Shown one piece after another: positions 1 to 14,006 of a stretch of 23,646 nucleotides of DNA. The stretch is from Actinomycetota bacterium (GTDB taxonomy: Bacteria > Actinomycetota > Thermoleophilia > Gaiellales > Gaiellaceae), in the NCBI GenBank assembly GCA_005883365.1, contig VAXA01000001.1, positions 1 through 23,646 on the forward strand, given 5' to 3'. Position numbers and translations under genes: made by a program. Numbering within the stretch: the first letter of the stretch is position 1; each line of letters begins with the position of its first letter. The notes beneath the pieces were generated by a model, which saw only the letters and a list, made by a program, of their open reading frames with translations, was not told the origin of the DNA and ran no database searches.

Positions 1-3634
<3,634 letters not shown>

Positions 3635-3669
3635 GTCTCTCCTCTGCCGTTAGTCGGCTGCTCTTCTGT

Positions 3670-7353
<3,684 letters not shown>

Positions 7354-7439
7354 GTAGAACAGCCTCCCTTGAAGCGTGCGAAAACGGGCAAGAAATCGGC
7401 GTCAGAACTGCGAGCGGCCAAACGTAGGCGCAACCCGCC

Positions 7440-7469
7440 AGGGTACCGGAACAACCCCCCTCACCGCAA
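7440..7469 (-). promoter_or_regulatory. candidate promoter of rpoBC
   Basis: On the minus strand a -35-like TTGCGG (7464-7469) is followed by an 18-nt spacer and a -10-like TACCCT (7440-7445), which fits the TAnnnT core of vegetative promoters. This leaves an untranslated leader of about 80 nt before the rpoB TTG. It lies downstream of the rplL terminator hairpin, where a separate rpoB promoter would be expected. No experimental support; alternative matches in this GC-rich leader are possible. Confidence 0.45.
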
Positions 7470-7540
7470 GCCGAAGCAGCGGCGGTCGCCGGTATCGGCT
7501 GAAACTGTAGCTCCGGGCCGCTGATTCGGCAAGCGGAATG

Positions 7541-7597
7541 AAAAAGACCGGTGCCTGCCACCCCGGGGGCCTCGGTTGGCTCCGGGTGGCAGGCACC
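7541..7597 (-). terminator. intrinsic terminator/attenuator between rplL and rpoB
   Basis: A perfect 14-bp inverted repeat (GGTGCCTGCCACCC at 7550-7563 with its complement at 7584-7597) encloses a 20-nt loop. Read on the minus strand it follows the rplL stop by 16 nt and is followed by CGGTCTTTTT, a T-tract. This is a good Rho-independent terminator. Because rpoB and rpoC lie downstream on the same strand, it probably acts as a partial terminator, as in the known rplL-rpoB attenuator of other bacteria. Confidence 0.75.
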
Positions 7598-7613
7598 TTC
7601 GTCTGTTGAGCCG

Positions 7614-7991
7614 CTACTTCACCTCTACTGTTGCGCCTGCTTCCTCGAGCTGCGCCTTGATCTGGTCGGCCTCCTCCTGGGCGACGCCCTCCTTGACCGC
7701 CTTGGGGGCCGAGTCGACGAGGTCCTTCGCCTCCTTGAGGCCGAGGCCGGTGACCGCGCGGACGACCTTGATCACCTGGATCTTCTGGCCACCCGCCTCG
7801 GAGAGCACCACGTCGAAGGCCGTCTTCTCCTCCACCGCGACGTCGTCGCCCGCAGGCGCGCCGGGCGCCGCGACCGCCACCGGAGCAGCGGCAGTGATGC
7901 CCCACTCCTCCTCGATCTTGTTCTTCAGCTCGACCAGCTCGAGGACACTCATCTTGCCGAGCGACTCGAAGATCGAATCCACACCAGCCAT
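7614..7991 (-). CDS. rplL: 50S ribosomal protein L7/L12
   Basis: Stalk protein that recruits translation GTPases to the ribosome, 125 residues, the usual length. It has the N-terminal dimerisation helix ([15 protein letters not shown]), an Ala/Pro/Gly-rich hinge near residues 35-48, and the C-terminal domain with [18 protein letters not shown] and [15 protein letters not shown], the factor-binding surface. The ATG overlaps the rplJ stop by one base (TAATG), giving translational coupling to L10, its partner on the stalk. A terminator hairpin follows. Confidence 0.98.
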   Translation of the reverse strand: MAGVDSIFESLGKMSVLELVELKNKIEEEWGITAAAPVAVAAPGAPAGDDVAVEEKTAFDVVLSEAGGQKIQVIKVVRAVTGLGLKEAKDLVDSAPKAVKEGVAQEEADQIKAQLEEAGATVEVK

Positions 7992-8683
7992 TACTCCTCC
8001 TCCGTGCTTTCGTCGGTAGTCGTCTCTTCAGTCGCCGGCTCTTCTTCCGCGGCGTCCGCTTCGGGGGCGGCTTCGGCCACCTCCTCCTCGACCGGGGCCT
8101 CCTCTGCCACTGGCTCAGGCTCGGCCGCGGACTCGGGCTCAGGCTCGGACTCGGGCTCCTCGCCGCCCAGCTGCTCGATGCGCGCATCGATGAGGCCGAC
8201 GAGGTTCTGCAAAGGCGCGTTGAGCAGGCCGGCGAGCGCGGTGACCGGCGCGACGATCGCGCCGAGCACCTGTCCGCGCAAGACGTCCTCCGGCGGCAGC
8301 TTCGCGAGGGTCTCGATCTCGGCCGCGGTGACGGCGCGTCCCTGCATGATGCCGCCACGAATCTCGAGCACGCGCGTCTCGCGCGCGGCGTCGGCGAGCG
8401 CCTTCGCCGCCGCAACCATGTCGCCGTCGGCTTCGAGGAACGCGATCGCACTCGGACCGTCGAGCAACGTGAGCAGCGCCTCGGTCCCTGCCGCCTCGGC
8501 CGCGCGGCGGGTAAGCGTGTTCTTGATGACGGTGAAGCGGGCGCCGCTCTCGAGCAGCCGCGTGCGGAGCTCGTCGATCTGCGGCATCGTGAGCCCGCGA
8601 TAGTCGGCGACGAGCAGCGTGTCAGCAGCCCTCAGCCGCTGGGTCAGCTCGTCGACAACCTGTTCTTTCTGTTCCTTCTTCAT
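7991..8683 (-). CDS. rplJ: 50S ribosomal protein L10 with long acidic tail
   Basis: L10 anchors the L7/L12 dimers on 23S rRNA and with them represses its own mRNA in many bacteria. The body (residues 1 to about 172) is normal: [23 protein letters not shown] and [13 protein letters not shown] are recognisable. After [12 protein letters not shown] comes a tail of about 57 residues made almost only of Glu, Ala, Pro, Asp, Ser and Thr. That makes the protein 230 residues against a usual 165-180. The start has an AGGTGAG directly before the ATG. A 64-nt leader that can fold separates it from rplA. Confidence 0.97.
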   Translation of the reverse strand: MKKEQKEQVVDELTQRLRAADTLLVADYRGLTMPQIDELRTRLLESGARFTVIKNTLTRRAAEAAGTEALLTLLDGPSAIAFLEADGDMVAAAKALADAARETRVLEIRGGIMQGRAVTAAEIETLAKLPPEDVLRGQVLGAIVAPVTALAGLLNAPLQNLVGLIDARIEQLGGEEPESEPEPESAAEPEPVAEEAPVEEEVAEAAPEADAAEEEPATEETTTDESTEEE

Positions 8684-8747
8684 CTCACCTCGACTGGTCT
8701 TCCGCCCTCGCAGAAAGGACTGCCAGTGGTCTTCGGCGGGTCAGTTG
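8684..8747 (-). promoter_or_regulatory. candidate L10 (rplJ) leader, autoregulatory RNA
   Basis: The gap between rplA and rplJ can fold on the minus strand. An outer stem CCGCC/GGCGG (plus-strand 8735-8739 with 8702-8706) encloses an inner GCAG/CTGC hairpin with a TCCTTT loop. A purine-rich GAAGACCA sits in the internal loop and recurs 3' of the stem. The position, length and two-stem layout match known L10 leaders, where the L10-L12 complex binds to lower L10 translation. This was judged by eye only. Confidence 0.45.
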
Positions 8748-9494
8748 CTAAGCGGGAACTGTAGCGGCCCCCTGCGGCTGCTCGTCCAGCTCTTCGACGA
8801 CGCCGCGCGTTCGCGCCGGGTCGACATGGATTCCGGGGCCCATCGTGCTCGTGAGCGTGATCTGCCGGATGTAGCGACCCTTCGCCGCCGACGGCTTCGC
8901 ACGCAGGATCTCGTCGAGGACGGCGGCGTAGTTCTCGACGAGCGCGCGCTCGTCGAAGCTCTTCTTGCCGATCACCACGTGGACGTTCGCGCCGCGGTCG
9001 GTCCGGTATTCGAGCTTGCCGGCTTTCGCCTCCGAGACGGCCTTGCCGACGTCCATCGTCACCGTGCCCGTCTTCGGGTTCGGCATCAGGCCCCGGGGCC
9101 CGAGGACGCGGCCCAGCCGGCCGACGTTCCCCATCTGGTCCGGCGTCGCGATCGCGACGTCGAACTCCATGAAGCCCTCCTCGACCCGCTTCGCGAGGTC
9201 GGCCGAGCCGACGACGTCCGCCCCGGCCTGCTCCGCCTCGCGGGCCTTGTCGCCCTCGGCGAACACGGCGACGCGCACGTCCTTGCCGCTGCCGTGCGGC
9301 AGCATGAGCGTGCCGCGGAGCTGCTCGTCGGCGTGGCGGACGTTCAGCCCCAACCGAAAGTGCAGCTCGACGGTCTCGTCGAACTTCGTGGCGTCCATCG
9401 ACTTGAGCAGGCGCACAGCCTCGACCGGCGAGTAGACCTGCTCGCGATCGAAGATCGCGCGGGCGCCGCGATAGCGCTTTCCGTGCTGAGCCAT
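8748..9494 (-). CDS. rplA: 50S ribosomal protein L1
   Basis: L1-stalk protein of the large subunit, 248 residues, slightly above the usual 230-235 because of a short C-terminal extension ([17 protein letters not shown]). Typical motifs are [37 protein letters not shown] and GKKSF. The ATG overlaps the rplK stop by one base (TAATG), so L11 and L1 are translationally coupled, as is common. L1 usually represses this pair through its mRNA; I did not identify the site. Confidence 0.98.
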   Translation of the reverse strand: MAQHGKRYRGARAIFDREQVYSPVEAVRLLKSMDATKFDETVELHFRLGLNVRHADEQLRGTLMLPHGSGKDVRVAVFAEGDKAREAEQAGADVVGSADLAKRVEEGFMEFDVAIATPDQMGNVGRLGRVLGPRGLMPNPKTGTVTMDVGKAVSEAKAGKLEYRTDRGANVHVVIGKKSFDERALVENYAAVLDEILRAKPSAAKGRYIRQITLTSTMGPGIHVDPARTRGVVEELDEQPQGAATVPA

Positions 9495-9919
9495 TACAGA
9501 TCCACCTCGACGCCCATGCTCCGCGCCGTGCCGGCGATGATCCGCGCCGCCTGGTCGATGTCGCGCGCGTTGAGGTCGGGCATCTTCGTCTCGGCGATCC
9601 GGTGCACCTGGTCACGCGAGAGGCGGCCGACCTTCATCCGGTTGGGCTCGCCGGAGCCCTTGTCCAGCCGCAGCGCCTCCTTGATCAGGACGGCGGCCGG
9701 CGGCGTCTTCGTGATGAACGTGAACGAACGGTCCTCGAAGACCGTGATCTCGACGGGGGTGATGCGGCCGTTCTGGTCGCTCGTCTGCGCGTTGAACGCC
9801 TTGCAGAACTCCATGATGTTGACGCCGTGCTGGCCGAGCGCCGGGCCGACCGGGGGGGCCGGGTTCGCCTGCCCGCCGGGGATCTGGAGCTTGATCAGGG
9901 TGAGAACTTTCTTGGCCAT
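9494..9919 (-). CDS. rplK: 50S ribosomal protein L11
   Basis: L11 binds the GTPase-associated region of 23S rRNA, the thiostrepton site. It has 141 residues, the usual length. The N-terminal domain begins [15 protein letters not shown] and the proline-rich [20 protein letters not shown] motif is intact. The C-terminal domain ends with [17 protein letters not shown]. The ATG lies 5 nt after the nusG stop, with GAGGAAG as ribosome site overlapping the end of nusG. This is the only complete copy in the window; the first 16 codons recur at 12769-12816, fused to another gene. Confidence 0.98.
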   Translation of the reverse strand: MAKKVLTLIKLQIPGGQANPAPPVGPALGQHGVNIMEFCKAFNAQTSDQNGRITPVEITVFEDRSFTFITKTPPAAVLIKEALRLDKGSGEPNRMKVGRLSRDQVHRIAETKMPDLNARDIDQAARIIAGTARSMGVEVDL

Positions 9920-9924
9920 CTTCC

Positions 9925-10455
9925 TCAGTCCAGTTTCTTGACGTTGTCGAATCCAACCTCGACCGGCACCTGCCGCTCGAAGATGTTGACCATCACCTGC
10001 AGCTTCTGCGCGTCGGGATTGACGTCGGTGATCTCGCCGTCGAAGTCCGCGAGCGGGCCCGAGGTGATCTTGACCGACTCCCCGAGCTGGAACTCGACCT
10101 GCGCGCGCGTCTGCAGCGCGGTGGCCGAGCCCGTGTGGAGGATCCGGTCGACCTCGGGCTGCGAGAGCGGCACCGGCGTCGCGCCGGCACCGACGAAGCC
10201 CGTCACGCCCGGCGTGTTCTTGACCACGGTCCAGGCGTCGTCGTTGAGGTCCATGTTCACGAGCACGTAGCCCGGCAGCGTGCGCTTCTCGGCCTGCACC
10301 TTCTGGCCGTCCTTCGTCTCGATCACCTGCTCGGTCGGGACGACGACGCGCCGGAAGCGGGAGCGCTGGTTCATCGACTCGATCCGGTGCTCGAGGTTGG
10401 CTTTCACCTTGTTCTCGTGCCCGGAATAGGTGTTGATCACGTACCAGCGGAACAT
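9925..10455 (-). CDS. nusG: transcription factor NusG, copy 1 (complete)
   Basis: NusG rides on RNA polymerase, promotes processive elongation, and links it to Rho and to the ribosome. It has 176 residues: the NGN domain ([19 protein letters not shown], then [13 protein letters not shown] and TPGVTGFVG) and a C-terminal KOW domain from about residue 126 ([18 protein letters not shown]). The length is near the bacterial minimum, without the long acidic N-terminal extension of many actinobacterial NusG proteins. It lies 33 nt after secE and 5 nt before rplK, the normal order. The copy at 12822-13352 encodes the same protein. Confidence 0.97.
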   Translation of the reverse strand: MFRWYVINTYSGHENKVKANLEHRIESMNQRSRFRRVVVPTEQVIETKDGQKVQAEKRTLPGYVLVNMDLNDDAWTVVKNTPGVTGFVGAGATPVPLSQPEVDRILHTGSATALQTRAQVEFQLGESVKITSGPLADFDGEITDVNPDAQKLQVMVNIFERQVPVEVGFDNVKKLD

Positions 10456-10488
10456 CAGGGTCTCTTCTCGGCTCCCAATTCTCGGCGA

Positions 10489-10842
10489 CTAGCGCAGGAA
10501 CACATGCTTGACGACGTAGCTCCACAGCTCGTCGTTCGCGTACAGGTAGACGCCGGTGATGAGCGAGGCGATGATGACGACGGCCGTGCCGCTGATCACC
10601 TGCTGCTGGCTCGGCCACTCGACCTTCCTCAGCTCCGCCCAGGACTCCTGGAGGAAACGGATTCCGGGCGAGCCCGGCCGGACCTCGTCCCGGCGCTCGG
10701 GGCGCGGCTCGCGACCGCGGGACGGCTCGTCGCCGCCGTTCTCGACCGGCCGGACCGGCGGGCGTGCGGGAGGCCCACCGGCGAGAGCCGGCCGCTGCTG
10801 CGCGCGGCGCTGCCGGCGCTGCTGACGCGTCGAGCGGGCCAT
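10489..10842 (-). CDS. secE: preprotein translocase subunit SecE, copy 1
   Basis: Small membrane subunit of the SecYEG channel, 117 residues. The first 58 or so residues are a basic, Pro/Arg-rich cytoplasmic extension typical of actinobacteria. Then come the amphipathic helix ([20 protein letters not shown]) and one membrane segment at about 84-102 ([20 protein letters not shown]). The ATG at 10842 is intact, but rpmG and its ribosome site do not precede it. Junction J1 lies 3 nt upstream, where a truncated nusG begins. It differs from the other two copies by a synonymous Ala codon (10636) and encodes Ser58. Confidence 0.95.
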   Translation of the reverse strand: MARSTRQQRRQRRAQQRPALAGGPPARPPVRPVENGGDEPSRGREPRPERRDEVRPGSPGIRFLQESWAELRKVEWPSQQQVISGTAVVIIASLITGVYLYANDELWSYVVKHVFLR

Positions 10843-10844
10843 TA

Positions 10845-10846
10845 CT
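10845..10846. other. rearrangement junction J1 (secE start joined to nusG interior)
   Basis: Plus-strand sequence runs cgagcgggcc-attac from the secE start and then switches to tgatcttgacc inside nusG. Intact copies show attac followed by cgcgtc (rpmG) and, in nusG, cgagg before tgatc. The switch point is therefore exact, with no shared base at the break. A 10-bp match (cgagcgggcc) lies 5 bp to its left. Confidence 0.9.
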
Positions 10847-11236
10847 GATCTTGACCGACTCCCCGAGCTGGAACTCGACCTGCGCGCGCGTCTGCAGCGC
10901 GGTGGCCGAGCCCGTGTGGAGGATCCGGTCGACCTCGGGCTGCGAGAGCGGCACCGGCGTCGCGCCGGCACCGACGAAGCCCGTCACGCCCGGCGTGTTC
11001 TTGACCACGGTCCAGGCGTCGTCGTTGAGGTCCATGTTCACGAGCACGTAGCCCGGCAGCGTGCGCTTCTCGGCCTGCACCTTCTGGCCGTCCTTCGTCT
11101 CGATCACCTGCTCGGTCGGGACGACGACGCGCCGGAAGCGGGAGCGCTGGTTCATCGACTCGATCCGGTGCTCGAGGTTGGCTTTCACCTTGTTCTCGTG
11201 CCCGGAATAGGTGTTGATCACGTACCAGCGGAACAT
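10846..11236 (-). pseudogene. truncated nusG lacking the KOW domain (copy 2)
   Basis: The first 130 residues match NusG exactly, through GESVKI. At J1 the reading frame then passes out of frame into secE sequence ([11 protein letters not shown] and onward), so the KOW domain that contacts Rho and ribosomal protein S10 is lost. The frame stays open, by GC-rich chance, all the way into rplK. If real it would give an NGN-only NusG with a nonsense tail. More likely it is a product of rearrangement or misassembly. Confidence 0.85.
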
Positions 11237-11269
11237 CAGGGTCTCTTCTCGGCTCCCAATTCTCGGCGA

Positions 11270-11623
11270 CTAGCGCAGGAACACATGCTTGACGACGTAG
11301 CTCCACAGCTCGTCGTTCGCGTACAGGTAGACGCCGGTGATGAGCGAGGCGATGATGACGACGGCCGTGCCGCTGATCACCTGCTGCTGGCTCGGCCACT
11401 CGACCTTCCTCAGCTCGGCCCAGGACTCCTGGAGGAAACGGATTCCGGGCGCGCCGGGCCGGACCTCGTCCCGGCGCTCGGGGCGCGGCTCGCGACCGCG
11501 GGACGGCTCGTCGCCGCCGTTCTCGACCGGCCGGACCGGCGGGCGTGCGGGAGGCCCACCGGCGAGAGCCGGCCGCTGCTGCGCGCGGCGCTGCCGGCGC
11601 TGCTGACGCGTCGAGCGGGCCAT
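11270..11623 (-). CDS. secE: preprotein translocase subunit SecE, copy 2
   Basis: Same 117-residue SecE as copy 1 except Ala58 instead of Ser58 (RPGAPG against RPGSPG), caused by 11452; 11456 is a silent change in the adjacent Pro codon. The start at 11623 overlaps the rpmG stop by one base (TAATG), which decides it over a longer frame that begins upstream inside rpmG. The normal upstream neighbours rpmG and tRNA-Met are kept here. Downstream is the truncated nusG rather than a whole one. Confidence 0.95.
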   Translation of the reverse strand: MARSTRQQRRQRRAQQRPALAGGPPARPPVRPVENGGDEPSRGREPRPERRDEVRPGAPGIRFLQESWAELRKVEWPSQQQVISGTAVVIIASLITGVYLYANDELWSYVVKHVFLR

Positions 11624-11784
11624 TACCGCGTCTCCCGGTGCAGGGTATGGCTGCCGCACCAGCGGCAGTACTTGCGGAACTCGACGCGGTCGGGCGAGTT
11701 TCGCTTCGACTTCTGCGTCTGATAGTTCCGCCGCCTGCACTCGGTACAGGCGAGCGTGATTGCGACTCTGACTCCGGTTGCCAT
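11623..11784 (-). CDS. rpmG: 50S ribosomal protein L33, copy 1
   Basis: Small large-subunit protein of 53 residues with a zinc ribbon: CTEC near residues 13-16 and CRWC near 40-43 (the four-cysteine, zinc-binding form). [12 protein letters not shown] and [19 protein letters not shown] are typical. The ATG has CAGGA just upstream. The stop shares one base with secE. It lies 32 nt after tRNA-Met, the usual actinobacterial context. Confidence 0.95.
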   Translation of the reverse strand: MATGVRVAITLACTECRRRNYQTQKSKRNSPDRVEFRKYCRWCGSHTLHRETR

Positions 11785-11816
11785 TCCTGTATCTCGCTCT
11801 GAGGGACGCGCTCCAG

Positions 11817-11890
11817 TAGCGCCGGGTGGGCTCGAACCACCGACCTCTGCATTATGAGTGCAGCGCTCTGACCAGCTGAGCTACGGCGCC
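11817..11890 (-). tRNA. tRNA-Met (CAT), elongator type, copy 1
   Basis: A full cloverleaf can be drawn: acceptor GGCGCCG with CGGCGCT (first pair G-U), D arm GCTC/GAGC, anticodon stem CTGCA/TGCAG with loop CTCATAA, T arm GGTGG/CCACC with TTCGAGC. The anticodon is CAT. The paired 1-72 position argues against initiator tRNA, which has an unpaired C1-A72. No CCA is encoded. Its first 10 nt form the end of the oxidoreductase reading frame. A tRNA-Ile2 that reads AUA after lysidine modification also has a CAT gene anticodon and cannot be fully excluded, but the position before rpmG favours Met. Confidence 0.93.
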
Positions 11891-12816
11891 ACGCGCCGCC
11901 GCATAGTAGCGGAGAAGAAGCCGACCGCTCCGACCGCCACCGCGGCCAGTGCGGCACCCCTCGCGGCCCGCCGTACGAGCGACGGCTTCGGCCGGATCTC
12001 GTAGTAGAGGCGCTCGGGCCGGGGCCCTCTAGGACCGGCGGCGCCGTGCTCGCGGGCGAGCTTCAGCACCTGCGCGACGTGCAGCGCGCGCCGGCCGGTG
12101 CCGCCCTGCTCGATCTGCGTCTTGCAGGAGAAGCCGTCCGCCACCACGATCGTGTCCTCCTCGAGCTCGCGCACCTTCGGCAGGAGACCCAGCTCGCCGC
12201 ACCGCATCGAGACCTCGTGGTGCCCCGCCTCGAAGCCCCACGAACCCGCGAGCCCGCAGCAGCCGGCCTGCAGCGTCTCGACCTCGACGCCCATCTTCTC
12301 CAGGAGCTCGACCTCGGGGTCGATCCCGCCGGTCGCCTTGTGGTGACAGTGGCCCCAGACGAACGCCTTGCGCTCGAGCCGTGGCGGCTCGACGTCGAAC
12401 TTCTCGAAGAACTCCGCGAAGTGGTACGTGCTCTGCGCGAGCCGCTTCGCGTCGTCGTCGTGCGGGAGGAGCTTGCCGAGCTCGTCCTTGAACACTGCCG
12501 CGCAGCTCGGCTCGAGCGAGACGATCGGGATTCCCTCCCGGTACCACTCGCGCAGCTGGTCGAGGCTGCGGCGGAGGTAGCGCTCGGCGAGCTCGAGGAA
12601 GCCGTAGTCGTAGAGCGGCCGCCCGCAGCAGACGTGGCCCTCGGGCATGAGGACCTGCCAGCCCGCAGCTTCGAGCGCCTCGACGGCGGCCACCCCGACG
12701 TCCGTGTGCATGTGGTTGTTGAAGGTGTCGGGGAAGAGGACGACCTTCCGCCCGGCCGGGTTCATCGTCCCGCCGGGGATCTGGAGCTTGATCAGGGTGA
12801 GAACTTTCTTGGCCAT
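11881..12816 (-). pseudogene. chimeric frame: L11 N-terminus fused to oxidoreductase C-terminal Fe-S part
   Basis: The frame starts at the duplicated rplK ATG (12816), reads 16 L11 residues ([15 protein letters not shown] after Met), crosses junction J2 in frame, and continues as the C-terminal part of the FAD/Fe-S oxidoreductase. That part holds both Cys-rich CCG modules (HVCCGRPLYDYG and LQAGCCGLAGSWGFE) and the HGHCHHKA-like WGHCHHKATGG motif. The end is the same TAG inside tRNA-Met as in the long copy. The FAD domain and the ferredoxin-like cluster are absent, so it cannot work as a dehydrogenase alone. It preserves the roughly 160 residues (NPAGRKVVLFPDTF to VEVETL) missing from the 853-residue copy. 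Confidence 0.88.
12768..12769. other. rearrangement junction J2 (oxidoreductase interior joined to rplK)
   Basis: Plus-strand ggccgggttc-atcgt from the oxidoreductase switches to cccgccgggg of rplK. In intact rplK the same place reads ggccgggttc-gcctg-cccgccgggg (9857-9881). So a 10-bp identity sits 5 bp left of the switch, exactly the geometry of J1. Four of the five intervening bases differ. Confidence 0.88.
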
Positions 12817-12821
12817 CTTCC

Positions 12822-13352
12822 TCAGTCCAGTTTCTTGACGTTGTCGAATCCAACCTCGACCGGCACCTGCCGCTCGAAGATGTTGACCATCACCTGCAGC
12901 TTCTGCGCGTCGGGATTGACGTCGGTGATCTCGCCGTCGAAGTCCGCGAGCGGGCCCGAGGTGATCTTGACCGACTCCCCGAGCTGGAACTCGACCTGCG
13001 CGCGCGTCTGCAGCGCGGTGGCCGAGCCCGTGTGGAGGATCCGGTCGACCTCGGGCTGCGAGAGCGGCACCGGCGTCGCGCCGGCACCGACGAAGCCCGT
13101 CACGCCCGGCGTGTTCTTGACCACGGTCCAGGCGTCGTCGTTGAGGTCCATGTTCACGAGCACGTAGCCCGGCAGCGTGCGCTTCTCGGCCTGCACCTTC
13201 TGGCCGTCCTTCGTCTCGATCACCTGCTCGGTCGGGACGACGACGCGCCGGAAGCGGGAGCGCTGGTTCATCGACTCGATCCGGTGCTCGAGGTTGGCTT
13301 TCACCTTGTTCTCGTGCCCGGAATAGGTGTTGATCACGTACCAGCGGAACAT
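12822..13352 (-). CDS. nusG: transcription factor NusG, copy 3 (complete)
   Basis: 176 residues, same protein as copy 1, with full NGN and KOW domains and the same 33-nt spacing from secE. What follows differs. Instead of an intact rplK, only 16 codons of rplK follow before the frame changes into the oxidoreductase. Since nusG is normally single-copy, this copy is either an assembly duplicate or part of a recent amplification. Confidence 0.95.
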   Translation of the reverse strand: MFRWYVINTYSGHENKVKANLEHRIESMNQRSRFRRVVVPTEQVIETKDGQKVQAEKRTLPGYVLVNMDLNDDAWTVVKNTPGVTGFVGAGATPVPLSQPEVDRILHTGSATALQTRAQVEFQLGESVKITSGPLADFDGEITDVNPDAQKLQVMVNIFERQVPVEVGFDNVKKLD

Positions 13353-13385
13353 CAGGGTCTCTTCTCGGCTCCCAATTCTCGGCGA

Positions 13386-13739
13386 CTAGCGCAGGAACAC
13401 ATGCTTGACGACGTAGCTCCACAGCTCGTCGTTCGCGTACAGGTAGACGCCGGTGATGAGCGAGGCGATGATGACGACGGCCGTGCCGCTGATCACCTGC
13501 TGCTGGCTCGGCCACTCGACCTTCCTCAGCTCGGCCCAGGACTCCTGGAGGAAACGGATTCCGGGCGAGCCCGGCCGGACCTCGTCCCGGCGCTCGGGGC
13601 GCGGCTCGCGACCGCGGGACGGCTCGTCGCCGCCGTTCTCGACCGGCCGGACCGGCGGGCGTGCGGGAGGCCCACCGGCGAGAGCCGGCCGCTGCTGCGC
13701 GCGGCGCTGCCGGCGCTGCTGACGCGTCGAGCGGGCCAT
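13386..13739 (-). CDS. secE: preprotein translocase subunit SecE, copy 3
   Basis: 117 residues with Ser58, the same protein as copy 1; at the synonymous site 13533 it agrees with copy 2. It has the basic N-terminal extension and one C-terminal membrane helix. The start shares a base with the rpmG stop, as in copy 2. The full native order tRNA-Met, rpmG, secE, nusG is kept here. Confidence 0.95.
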   Translation of the reverse strand: MARSTRQQRRQRRAQQRPALAGGPPARPPVRPVENGGDEPSRGREPRPERRDEVRPGSPGIRFLQESWAELRKVEWPSQQQVISGTAVVIIASLITGVYLYANDELWSYVVKHVFLR

Positions 13740-13900
13740 TACCGCGTCTCCCGGTGCAGGGTATGGCTGCCGCACCAGCGGCAGTACTTGCGGAACTCGA
13801 CGCGGTCGGGCGAGTTTCGCTTCGACTTCTGCGTCTGATAGTTCCGCCGCCTGCACTCGGTACAGGCGAGCGTGATTGCGACTCTGACTCCGGTTGCCAT
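13739..13900 (-). CDS. rpmG: 50S ribosomal protein L33, copy 2
   Basis: Second copy of the 53-residue, four-cysteine L33; no difference from the first copy was seen. Same ribosome site, same one-base overlap with secE, same 32-nt gap after tRNA-Met. Confidence 0.95.
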   Translation of the reverse strand: MATGVRVAITLACTECRRRNYQTQKSKRNSPDRVEFRKYCRWCGSHTLHRETR

Positions 13901-13932
13901 TCCTGTATCTCGCTCTGAGGGACGCGCTCCAG

Positions 13933-14006
13933 TAGCGCCGGGTGGGCTCGAACCACCGACCTCTGCATTATGAGTGCAGCGCTCTGACCAGCTGAGCTAC
14001 GGCGCC
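13933..14006 (-). tRNA. tRNA-Met (CAT), elongator type, copy 2
   Basis: No difference seen from the copy at 11817-11890: CAT anticodon in CTCATAA, 7-bp acceptor with a terminal G-U pair, no encoded CCA. Its U8-A9-G10 is the in-frame stop codon of the oxidoreductase gene upstream. Confidence 0.93.

Larger units (their letters stand above)
9872..10845. repeat. repeat block 1 (segments a+b), 974 bp
   Basis: Contains the start of rplK, complete nusG and complete secE. It recurs at 12769-13742 (offset 2897) with one difference that I found (10636 C against 13533 G). Its second part, 10065-10845 (781 bp), is also repeated directly next to it at 10846-11626, a head-to-tail tandem duplication with no spacer. 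Confidence 0.95.
10846..12768. repeat. repeat block 2 (segments b+c+d), 1923 bp
   Basis: Contains the first 130 codons of nusG, secE, rpmG, tRNA-Met and the oxidoreductase C-terminal part. Positions 10846-12277 recur at 12962-14393 (offset 2116) with two differences that I found (11452 C against A, 11456 G against C). The last 491 bp (12278-12768, segment d, first Cys-rich domain of the oxidoreductase) occur only here. Confidence 0.95.

Noticed and set aside
9494..11236. A single open frame of 580 codons from the truncated nusG into rplK
   Set aside because: Between the two true ends the translation is secE and nusG read out of frame (Arg/Ala/Pro-rich). The openness follows from high GC, not from a fusion protein.
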